Source of the DNA: Unio delphinus
Lineage: Eukaryota; Mollusca; Bivalvia; Unionida; Unionidae
Assembly (NCBI GenBank): GCA_029339505.1
Contig: JAQISU010000115.1
Span: 2,753,001-2,817,000, forward strand
Length of the DNA stretch: 64,000 nt
Reading direction: 5' to 3'
Positions 12,538-22,601 of the stretch are shown in pieces (the first letter of the stretch is position 1; each line of letters opens with the position of its first letter). The notes beneath the pieces are model-generated. The model had not been told where the DNA came from, searched no databases, and was given only the letters and a program-made list of their open reading frames with translations. The translations under genes and the position numbers were made by a program.

Positions 12538-12905
12538 TTACATATGTTCATGACATGTTGGTGCAATGTGAGTACTGTCCAAAGTGACTGTGAATTTAAT
12601 GTTGGTGTTGATGGTATTTCTTGTTTGAGGTAAAGGATGTAAATGAGAAAGTTTTTGTGTTGTGATCAGAATGGCTTCAGTTTCATCATCCTTCAACTGC
12701 AGCTTGTTACATGTCATCCATGATTTCACATCAGAAATGCACCCCTCTACTCCTTGGATGATAGCATCAACTTCAGTTTGGTGACTAGACTTGTATATTT
12801 GAGTGTCATCAGCGTACAATTGGTGAGACACTGGGTGATGATCATTGGCACTTGAGAGTGGCATAGTATATAGAATGAAGAGAACAGGTCCAAGAACAAG
12901 CCTCT
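12538..12905 (-). mobile_element. LINE fragment, same family as 3480-5635
   Basis: The minus-strand frame contains HQLYADDTQIYKSSHQTE and KSWMTCNKLQL. These match the RT active-site region and the following segment of the plus-strand LINE. It is truncated on both sides, only ~370 bp of the RT palm, and an inert fragment. Confidence 0.85.
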
Positions 12906-13235
12906 TTTAATTTATCACAATGTAAATAAGCTTTCATATTTATTAGAGACAAATCTCCACTTCAAATTTATCAGAATGAAAAATAAGCTTTCATATTTTA
13001 TGGAATAAATTCTGCACTTCTAATTTATCAGAATGAATATAAGCTTTCATATTTTACAGTCGAATCTCCAAAACGTCTAATTTATGAGTCACATTTCCAC
13101 AACCTCTAGATGATCACAAGCTTTCATATTTTATGGAGACAAATCTCCACTTTTTCTAATATGTATATGACAATGAATTCAAGCTTTCAAATAGTTTGCC
13201 AAATGAAAAATATCCACTTTTTCTAATATGTATAT
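12906..13235. repeat. degenerate ~60-65-bp repeat, left part
   Basis: Repeats of ataagctttcatattttatg and aaatctccacttctaattta. The array resumes at 14586, so it has been split by an insertion. Confidence 0.75.
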
Positions 13236-14317
13236 TCCTTTCAACACTACAGACCGGTTTGCGGTCATTGGGAAGTATGTCTGTAACCCTGCAGACCGCT
13301 TCAACGATCTGGGGCAGTGTGCTTTTTTAGAATCACATCACAATTTTTATTTCCAGTTCAGTGCCCATGAATGTAGTTCTAGTCTACTTCTGGAACATTT
13401 TTTCCTCTCTCATTTTGGTGGTGATAATAGAGTTTTATTGATGCATTTTTGGTAGGGATGTAAAGGTAATTGTTTATTCTTGAGAATATGAGCTGAGAGA
13501 GTGGTTATCAGTGTGTAATATGGCGACACTGCACATGGAGTAATAAGGCTTTGGTGATGATCCGGAAGTGAAATCTGTGTTCTGTGTACATGTTGTTTAG
13601 TTTACAGTGCAGCCGCTCAAAAAATGCCGTTGAACCCCTGACAAGAACTTCACCGTGAAGTCATCTTGGATGTATTTTAGATTAACATATGATTTATATT
13701 GATTGTCACACAGTTGAAAGGTCAGCACTGAGAAATATATGTAGATAACATATATTAAAATTAACTGTGGTGTATGTCCATTTAACGTCATAGTACCAGA
13801 CTACATACGTTTTGGGATATCTCTAAGAAGTTCCTTATTGTAATGTAGATATTATACTTGGATTATCTCGCGAGTTCAGCTTGAAATCAACTAGAAATCT
13901 CGAGGCAAGCAGGCACATTCTAAGCGTGTTTTACAAATGGTGAATTTCTATTCAAAATGGCGGACTTTGACGCAAGATGAGAATGAAGTGTCAGATTATG
14001 AATTATCAAAATATTTAGCTGTTGTGACCTAACACAGTTGATTGAAAATGAGAAAACAAATCTGAAGACGCATCTGAATGTGCTTTTGGGAGACAGTGAT
14101 GACGATAAAGAGGACTTTGAAGGTTTTGAACCATACGAAGTGTGAACTCTACGTGCTTTTGTTCTCGATGAACCAAAGTGTTCGATGGCTCCAGAAAAGC
14201 TTTGGAACACTTTGAAATCGTTGATTTAGTCGAAATGTTTGAAATTATCATTCATGTAATGTGGTAAATAAATAATTGCTTGTTCATTTTACCTGTTGTG
14301 CTACATGTTTTCACCTG

Positions 14318-14385
<68 letters not shown>

Positions 14386-14585
14386 ATATATATATATATG
14401 CACATTTTGTTGAATTATTCATATAAGTTGACTTCTAACCTTTATTTTGATACCAAATACAGCAAGATATCTTTAAAATCGTCAAAGTTATGTTCTTTCA
14501 AAGTCCACAGCTCATTCTACTTTACAAGTCAAAGTTACTTAGTGTTTGCGGCTCAAAGCCTGAAAGTTACTTAATGATGAAAGGG
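13236..14585. mobile_element. ~1.35-kb insertion inside a tandem repeat (unclassified element)
   Basis: It interrupts the array exactly between ctaatatgtatat and atatgacaat. Its ends are weakly inverted (tcctttcaac at left, gatgaaaggga at right). An acidic reading around 14075-14140 (LGDSDDDKEDFEGFEP) resembles the N-terminal style of piggyBac-derived proteins, but it stops at once and no transposase core is present. Classification is open. Confidence 0.4.
14319..14399. repeat. (AT)n microsatellite
   Basis: About 38 AT dinucleotides with a gtatgta interruption. Confidence 0.95.
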
Positions 14586-14840
14586 ATATGACAATAAATT
14601 CAAGCTTTCAAATTTTGACCAAATTGAATATGTCTACTTTTTCTAATATGTATATGACAATGATTTCAAGTTTTCAATATTTTACCAAATGAAAAATCTC
14701 CACTTTTCCTTATATATATATATGACAATAAATTTAAGCTTTCGAATATTTTACCAAATGAAAAATCTCCACTTTTTCTAATATGTATATGACAATGAAT
14801 TCAAGCTTTCAATATTTTACCAAATGAAAAATCTCCACTT
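14586..14840. repeat. degenerate ~60-65-bp repeat, right part
   Basis: Units with atgacaatgaattcaagctt and ttaccaaatgaaaaatctcc, continuing the 12906-13235 array. Confidence 0.8.
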
Positions 14841-14844
14841 CCTA

Positions 14845-14940
14845 TTTATTATGACGGAGACATCTGGATTTGCAAGGCAGTGGATCCTCACCTATGTATT
14901 ATCACTGAGACATCTGGATTTGCAAGGCAATGGATTATGA
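14845..14940. repeat. two-copy ~55-bp direct repeat
   Basis: gagacatctggatttgcaag occurs twice in tandem. Confidence 0.8.
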
Positions 14941-15860
14941 TTGGATAAAGTATCAGATCAAGACAACAGAATTGTAAACATAGCGAAGATTTGAAGCATT
15001 GAACAAAATCATACTCAATAAAAAATAATGCGTCTAACTATATTCGGGCCCAGTTAGCACCATCGAGTAGGCTGTAATATAAAAACATATTCTTGGTGAA
15101 GAATGGTATCTGTTATAACATGTAAACTCTAACTTTCTTATCTAAGACTAACAAAACACCCTTTAAGCATCCATAACCATTCTAATGTTTCTGACTCGGA
15201 TGGTAGGATGAAGGTTGTGTTATTCATTTATATCCAAAAGCAAACTCAGTAAATGCAATAAAAATTATAACAACCTCAATAGCATGCCATTATATATTCA
15301 AATGAATTTTACTGCAAATTTCCAAATCCCACACTCCAAGATAGTAACTCTGGGTAGGTGATGCAAAACATGTCTTATAAGTGATGCACATTACTGTAAT
15401 GAAGTTCCATTAGGCAAAACCTGAAAATCTCACTGAAATTTAAATTTCTGCATCTTTGAGAGAAAAATATTCATAATGCACATTGATGTGGGACTGGAAA
15501 ATCACACTCTTGGAGTTGGACTTCAACAAAACTTCAGTCCTACCAATGAATTCCAATCCTTATGTGACAGTTCCCTGCTGTATATCAATGCATATGATGG
15601 ATTATATTATTTCCGTAAGTACACAGTCTTTTTATCTCTCTCTCTCTCTCTCACATCTGTATCAAATAATGTAGCTGAAATGAGACTGGTGATTACATGT
15701 AAGGGACATCACTTGTGTCAAACATGAAATGAGGTCATCAAGTGCACTTGTGTGGCAAATTCTTCTCTCTTATTATTATATATTTGTATAAAGTCGGCCC
15801 ATGTGAGGAAGTCATGTGGGATTTCACATAGCTTAGATGATGTCAGCAGCATGTTCCATT
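14941..15860. other. no supported gene; (CT)n tract
   Basis: Contains a short (CT)n run at 15633-15651. A frame at 15476-15614 (HTLGVGLQQNFSPTNEFQ) ends at a gtaagt and could be an exon, but it has no clear acceptor and no recognised homology. Confidence 0.4.
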
Positions 15861-15867
15861 GAATCAA

Positions 15868-16035
15868 CATGTAACTACATGAAATGTCAAAAATAAATAA
15901 TCAATGATACACAGTTTAATAACGAAATTCCACTTACAGTCAGATCCTAAAAAAACATGTAGCTACATGAAATGTCAAAAATAAATAATCAATGATACAC
16001 AGTTTAATAACGAAATTCCACTTACAGTCAGATCG
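15868..16035. repeat. 86-bp direct duplication
   Basis: Two copies of a segment with acatgaaatgtcaaaaataa and gaaattccacttacagtcag. Confidence 0.9.
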
Positions 16036-16359
16036 CAAAAAATATTCTGGCCTCAAAATGCATTCACAAACCTACAGGCCAGTCAATTAAAGACTATTAC
16101 TGTCCATAGAAATGCAGAAAGATGTCCATGATATGAGTATCATCTAAGGACACATGGTTTATCTGCTTGTATGATATACAATGACAATTTTGGTATAATG
16201 ACTGAGTTTTCTTCAATGCATTAGCATCTCTGAAAACTAACATCCTCAAACACTAACCCAATCTATACACATCTAGATACCCTTTAACTTTATAGTATCA
16301 TGTGTGTTTGTCAAGTATATAAATTCTTCTGTAGTACTTTCCACACACACACCATTATC

Positions 16360-16460
16360 CCTCTCCTTTGTATCTTTAAGGCTGAAATCTCATAACACAA
16401 TATAATTATCCCTCTCCTTTGTATCTTTAAGGCTGAAATCTCATAACACAATATATTATG
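16360..16460. repeat. ~50-bp direct duplication
   Basis: ctctcctttgtatctttaag plus ctgaaatctcataacacaat occur twice. Confidence 0.85.
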
Positions 16461-16512
16461 AAGGAATTGTTTCCCGAGGGCAAATGTATATTTTCCAAAG
16501 CAACAAGAATGG

Positions 16513-19375
16513 GTGATGTCTCATGAGAATGGATTTATGATGTCTCTAGATAATGGGCGTAGAATGTCTCTAGAGAATGGGTGTAGGATGTATCTAGAAT
16601 GGGTGTAGAATGTCTCTAGAAAATGGGTGCAAAATGTCTCTAGAAAATGGGAGTAGGATGTCTCTAGAAAATGAGAGTAAGATGTCACTAGAGAATGCGT
16701 GTAGGATCTCTCTAGAGAATGGGTGTATAAATTCAACAGAGGATGTGTGTAGGATGTCTTTAGAAAATGGGTGTAGGATTTCAGCAGAGAATGGGAATAG
16801 GATGTCTCTAGAAAATGGGTGCAAGATGTCTCTAGAAAATGGGTGCAAGATGTCCCTAGAGAATGGGTGTAAGATGTCCCTAGAGAATGGGTGTAGGATG
16901 TCTCTAGAGAATGGGTGTAAGATGTCCCTAGACAATGGATGTAGGATGTCTCTAGATAATTGGTGTCTTATGTCCCTAGAGAATGGGTGTAAGATGTCTA
17001 TAGAGAATGGGTGTAGGATGTCTCCAGAGAATGGGTGTAGAATGTCTCTAGAGAACGGGTTTTGGATGTCTCTAGAGATTGGGTGTAGGATGATGTCTAT
17101 AGAGAATGGGTGTAAGATTTCAATAGATAATGTGTGTAGAATGTTTCTAGAACATGGGTGTAAAATGTATATAGAAAATGAGTGTATTGCCTCCAGAGAA
17201 TGGGTCTAGAGTGTCTCTAGAGAATGGGTGTAGAATGTCTCTAGAGAATGGGTGTAAGATGTCTCTAGAGAATGGATGTAGGATGTCCCTAAAGAATGGG
17301 TGTAGAATGTCTCTAGAGAATGGATGTAGGATATCCCTAGGGAATGGATGTAGAATGTCTCTAGAGAATGGGTGTAGGATGTCTCTAGAGAATGGACGTA
17401 TAATGTCTCTAGAGAATGGGTGTATAATGTCTCTAGACAATTGATGTATAATGTCTCTAGAGAATGGGTGTATTATGTCTCTAGAGAATGGATGTAGGAT
17501 GTCTCTAGAGAATGGATGTAGGATGTCCCTAGAGAATGGATGTAGGATGTCTCTAGAGAATGGGTGTATAATGTCTCTAGAGAATGGATGTATAATGTCT
17601 CTAGAGAATCGGTGTATAATGTCTCTAGAGAATGGGTGTATAATGTCTCTAGAGAATGGGTGTATTATGTCTCTAGAGAATGGATGTAGGATGTTTCTAG
17701 AGAATGGAAGTAGGATGTCCCTAGAGAATGGATGTAGGATGTCTCTAGAGAATGGATGTAGGATGTCCCTAGAGAATGGATGTAGGATGTCTCTAGAGAA
17801 TGGATGTAGGATGTCCCTAGAGAATGGATGTAGGATGTCTCTAGAGAATGGATGTAGGATGTCCCTAGAGAATGGATGTAGGATGTCCCTAGAGAATGGA
17901 TGTAGAATGTCTCTAGAGAATGGGTGTATAATGTCTCTAGAAAATGGGTGTAGAATGTCCCTAGAGAATGGATGTAGAATGTCGCTAGAGAATGGGTGTA
18001 TAATGTCTCTAGAGAATGGATGTATAATGTCTCTAGAGAATGGGTGTATAATGTCTCTAGAGAATGGGTGTATTATGTCTCTAGAGAATGGATGTAGGAT
18101 GTCTCTAGAGAATGGATGTAGGATGTCCCTAGAGAATGGATGTAGGACGTCCCTAGAGAATGGGTGTATAATGTCTCTAGAGAATGGATGTAGGATGTCC
18201 CTAGAGAATGGATGTAGAATGTCTCTAGAGAATGGGTGTATAATGTCTCTAGAGAATGGATGTAGGATGTCCCTAGAGAATGGATGTAGAATGTCTCTAG
18301 AGAATGGGTGTATAATGTCTCTAGAAAATGGGTGTATTATGTCTCTTGAGAATGGATGTAGGATGTCTCTAGAGAATGGATGTAGGATGTCCCTAGAGAA
18401 TGGATGTAGGATGTCCGTAGAGAATGGGTGTATAATGTCTCTAGAGAATGGATGTAGGATGTCCCTAGAGAATGGATGTAGAATGTCGCTAGAGAATGGG
18501 TGTATAATGTCTCTAGAGAATGGATGTATAATGTCTCTAGAGAATGGGTGTATAATGTCTCTAGAAAATGGGTGTATTATGTCTCTAGAGAATGGATGTA
18601 GGATGCCCCTAGAGAATGGATGTAGGATGTCTCTAGAGAATGGATGTAGGATGTCTCTAGAGAATGGATGTAGGATGTCCCTAGAGAATGGATGTAGGAT
18701 GTCCCTAGAGAATGGATGTAGAATGTCTCTAGAGAATGGGTGTATAATGTCTCTAGAAAATGGGTGTATTATGTCTCTTGAGAATGGATGTAGGATGTCT
18801 CTAGAGATTGGATGTAGGATGTCCCTAGAGAATAAATGTAGGATGTCTCTAGAGAATGGATGTAGGATGTCCCTAGAGAATGGATGTAGGATGTCCCTAG
18901 AGAATGGATGTAGAATGTCTCTAGAGAATGGGTGTATAATGTCTCTAGAAAATGGGTGTATTATGTCTCTTGAGAATGGATGTAGGATGTCTCTAGAGAT
19001 TGGATGTAGGATGTCCCTGGAGAATGGATGTAGGATGTCTCTAGAGAATGGGTGTATTATTTCTCTAGAGAATGGATGTATGATGCCCCTAGAGAATGGG
19101 TGTAGGATATCTCTAGAGAAAGGGTGTAGGATATCTCTAGAGAATGGGTGTATAATGTCTCTAGAGAATGGATGTAGGATATCTCTAGAGAATGGGTGTA
19201 TAATGTCTCTAGAGTATGGATGTAGGATATCTCTAGAGAATGGGTGTAAAATGTTTATAGAGAATGGATGTAGGATATCTCTAGAGAATGGGTATAGTAT
19301 GTCTCTAGAGAATGGATGTAGAATGTCTCTACATATTGGGTGCTAGATATCTCTATGGAATGGGTTTAGGATGCC
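16513..19375. repeat. 24-bp minisatellite, about 119 copies
   Basis: Consensus unit atgtctctagagaatggatg plus tagg, 24 bp (8 codons), with an XbaI-type tctaga in almost every copy. The central part (about 17450-19050) is very homogeneous and contains repeated blocks of several units. The left end is more diverged. The period is a multiple of 3 and lacks stops, so a 631-residue plus-strand frame (17451-19346, unit MSLENGCR) and several minus-strand frames (unit MSRDILHPF) exist. Both strands being open, with no signal peptide, flanking exon or promoter, argues for non-coding satellite. Confidence 0.95.
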
Positions 19376-19384
19376 TCTACTGCA

Positions 19385-20540
19385 ATACTTGGCTAAGTCA
19401 TAACCTTTAGAGACAAAAATTTTGTGCAGATGATCTCTCACTAGAGCCCCATAGTACACCACTGTCCATCTAAGAACATGGACATAATCACAGTAAATTG
19501 GACTTTAACTGTAAAGTCCCCTCAATATATAATGACTCTCTGATAATGGGTGCCCTAGTAAATTTGTCTCTTCACTATACCACTGCTCCTCTAATAACAC
19601 AGGTACAGCCAAATGTTTCATAAAATTGGTCCAACACTATAAGTGCCTTAGTAGACAACAGCCACTCTCATAATAATGATATAGTCAACTCATTAAATTA
19701 GCCTCTCACAATAAGCCCCTTAGTATAACCACTGCTCTATAATAACATGGGAACAATCAAATGTGTTTTTAAACTGGTAATTTACTATAAAGCCCCAAGT
19801 TTACCACTGTCCCTGTAGGTGCACAAGTATTGGCAGATATCTCATTCAATTAGTCGCTCACTATACCACTGCCACTAAATAAACACAGGAATGGTTATGT
19901 GTCTCATTAAATTAGTCCCTCACAAAACCGATGCCACTAAATAAACACAGGTATGGTCATGTGTCTCATTAAATTAAACCCTCACAAAACCGCTGCCACT
20001 ACATAAACACAGGTATGGTCATGTGTCTCATCAAAGTGGCACCTCACTAAACCAATGCCCCTTTAAAAGTACAGGAATGGTCTAATGTCTCGTTAAATTT
20101 AACACTCACAATCAAACCCTCAGTATATCTCGGCCTACCTAATAATACAGGTAAGGTCAAGCGTATCATTAGACTTAACACTCACTATCAAACCCTCAGT
20201 ATTTCACTGCCTATCTAATAATACAGGTATGGTCACATGTCTCACTAAAGTTGTCCCTAAATATACTCTTCTCTCTAATAAGAAGCATAAGGTCAAACAT
20301 ATCATTAAACTGTCAACTTACTATATAGCCTCTCATTATACCACTACCTCTGAAAATGGGTCAAACTGTCCTATGTCCCAATGAAGTTGACCTTCAAAAA
20401 AAGCCCATCAGTACACTAGTCCCTTTTATAATAAGGGTCGCATGTCCCTCACTATAAAACCTACACAATATCTCACTGAAATAACACAAGTACTACAACC
20501 ATGCCTCATTAAATTGGCGCAATCATTAAAAAATAATTAC
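19385..20540. repeat. old degenerate tandem repeat, ~70-85-bp unit
   Basis: Recurrent words in the same order: cactata, agccccttagtataccact, aataacacaggtatggtca, gtctcattaaatt. The unit length drifts and identity is moderate, so this is an ancient array next to the young 24-bp one. Confidence 0.7.
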
Positions 20541-20728
20541 TGCTTCCTTTTTTACTTGTAATTGTTGTGCTCGGATCAAAAGAATCAATTATCATATGAT
20601 TTTACAACATTAAAATCCATAAAATTATTTAATGATGTATCAGTAAAAATTGAAACGGTGCAAAGAAACTTCACACATAGTGAGAGTCACTTAGTGGTTC
20701 CCATAAACAGCATTCATAAACACTGTAC

Positions 20729-20898
20729 TCACTTTCTGCCATACTTCAGGTGGATGATAAGGAAGATAACACCCAGCAAAATACAGATACCTCCCACTAC
20801 AAGGTAAGCAATTCCTAGGAATGGGTTTTTCCCTCCAAGCCATGATGTTGTTGTCAATATCAAACTCTTGGTCCCTTGAAAGGAGGTCACAGGGTATG
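20729..20898 (-). CDS. TMEM30A: CDC50/TMEM30A exon 5 (visible numbering): C-terminal transmembrane helix and stop
   Basis: CDC50 proteins chaperone P4-ATPase flippases out of the ER and are needed for their lipid transport. This exon starts after a tttattttag acceptor and encodes the family hallmark [19 protein letters not shown], then a ~20-residue hydrophobic helix (TM2) and a short basic tail ending KYGRK. The first two bases complete a codon split with the 40183-40407 exon. TGA at 20729-20731 would end the protein. The same bases form an overlapping GTGAGT donor (exon end 20733), so an additional C-terminal exon to the left is possible; I could not find one. The first 30 coding bases are copied twice more upstream of the exon (88-bp repeat). 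Confidence 0.93.
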
Positions 20899-21120
20899 CT
20901 AAAATAAAAAATAAATTCTCAGATAGTATACAATTCTAAGCTGTAGTAACATCGACTGGTTCCTTGAAAGGAGGTCACAGGGTATGCTAAAATAAAAAAT
21001 AAATTTTCAAATAGTATACAATTCTAAGATGTAGTAACATCAACTGGTCCCTTGAAACGAGGTCACAGGGTAAGATAAAAAAAAATATTCTCAAATAGCA
21101 TACAACTGCAAGCTACATAC
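20869..21120. repeat. 88-bp tandem repeat of the CDC50 exon-5 acceptor junction, 3 copies
   Basis: Copies start at 20869, 20957 and 21045. Each holds 30 bp of exon (ccttgaaaggaggtcacagg region), the splice acceptor and ~58 bp of intron. The first is the authentic junction (AG at 20899-20900 on the minus strand). Copy 2 keeps an intact acceptor at 20987-20988. In copy 3 it is mutated (ct to at). Confidence 0.92.
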
Positions 21121-21439
21121 CTATTAAGATTTGGTACAGAAAGAAAAGTTGTAAGCATGATGAAAATTAGGGACCATAACTCTGCTGACAATGATGTTGC
21201 ATGCAAAACACAGATAAGATCTGATTAGTATTAAGCTGCCTATACAATTTATTTTTAAAGAAACAAAAAACACAATGAAGTCATTTATGTTTAGACATGA
21301 AAGCAGGTATTTGATTTTATACACTCTGACAAATGATGATGAACGATGACAAGTAAACTTCACCATGGTCTCATTCAATATGTAACCAAATCTGTTGAAA
21401 TCCAATTAAAGACTGAGTTACTGGGCAGAAAAAAACTAA

Positions 21440-21935
21440 ATAAATCCAGTAAAGATAAGCCTTTTGAATTAATGATAAAGAATGCTGACAATCAACTTCA
21501 GTTGACATGCTAGTAATGTCATATTGTCAAACCAATTTGTTTGAAATCCAATAAAGAGGGTCTATAACCCATTGAATTAATGATAAATAATGCTGACAAT
21601 CGACTTCAGTTAACATCCTATTAATGTCATATTGTGATACCAATTTGTTTGAAATCCATTAACGAGGGTCTATAAGCCATTTAATTAATGATAAAGAATG
21701 CTGACAATCAACTTCAGTTGACATCCTATTAATGTCATATTGTCATACCAATTTGTTTGAAATCCAATACAAAGGGTATATGAGCCATTGAATTAATGAT
21801 AAAGAATGCTGACAATCAACTTCAGTTGACATCCTATTAATGTTATATTGTCATAAAAAGAATGCTGACAATCAACTTCAGTTGACATCCTATTAATGTC
21901 ATATTGTCATACAAATACGTTTGAATTCCGATAAA
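21440..21935. repeat. ~120-bp tandem repeat, 4-5 copies
   Basis: Units share aagaatgctgacaatcaact, tcagttgacatcctattaat and ccaatttgtttgaaatccaa. One copy is shortened near 21850. Confidence 0.85.
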
Positions 21936-22470
21936 GGAGTTATTGTAAGGAGATGATAGTGGACAGGTCCATCAATCATGTACTATAACCTCGTGCTGAA
22001 TGGCCATGCATAATGCAGAAAATCTAACCCAGCCACGAATTCATCATGTCAAACAAAGACTTCTCATTATCTGTTATAGTACCAGGCTGAAATTTTTCAA
22101 ATCAACACAGGTCAACAACTGCCTATAAAATCTGACCGAAATTCAATAATAAAGAAGGCATTTATTGTGACAAAATGACAGCAAGTAGGTATGATAAATC
22201 AAGGGCTCTAAATCTACTGATCAATGCAGAAAACTGACAATAAAACACAGTCAAGGTCTTTAGAAATTAAGATGCCTAGGAACCTGGCTATAACAACATT
22301 TTCAGACATCAAAACAAAAGCACGCTGACAAATTTGCACAATGATAAACAATCCAACAAATATATGCCAGACAAATGCATGCATGTATACACAGATAATG
22401 TTGAGAAGACATTAAAAACAGTTAACAGGCAAGACAATACAAAAATGTTAACTGCGAAGACAGTATCAAC
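21936..22470. other. intronic, nothing recognised
   Basis: AT-rich sequence inside the last CDC50 intron. No motif seen. Confidence 0.5.
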
Positions 22471-22476
22471 AATTTT

Positions 22477-22601
22477 ATGGTCTTCTTTACAATTTAACTG
22501 TGTGGATCAACTCACTTTTTCTCAAAGTACATTATTTCTAAGCAATAACAACTTCTTCTCAACTGTTAATTCATCCACAGTTAAATTGTAAAGAAGACCG
22601 T
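22477..22601. repeat. inverted repeat at the left edge of the 75-bp satellite
   Basis: A single reversed copy of the satellite core (ggtcttctttacaatttaac at about 22479) faces the first direct copy (gttaaattgtaaagaagacc at about 22579) across a ~55-base loop. Confidence 0.8.

Noticed and set aside
15476..15614. Exon candidate ending at gtaagt
   Set aside because: Open frame and donor only. There is no convincing acceptor, homology or partner exon.
17451..19346. Long MSLENGCR frame as a real repeat protein gene
   Set aside because: The frame follows from a 24-bp unit without stops. Reverse-strand frames are open as well, and no promoter, signal peptide or flanking unique coding sequence is visible.
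20562..20807. Plus-strand 81-residue frame over the last CDC50 exon
   Set aside because: It is the shadow of the minus-strand exon, which has clear CDC50 homology.
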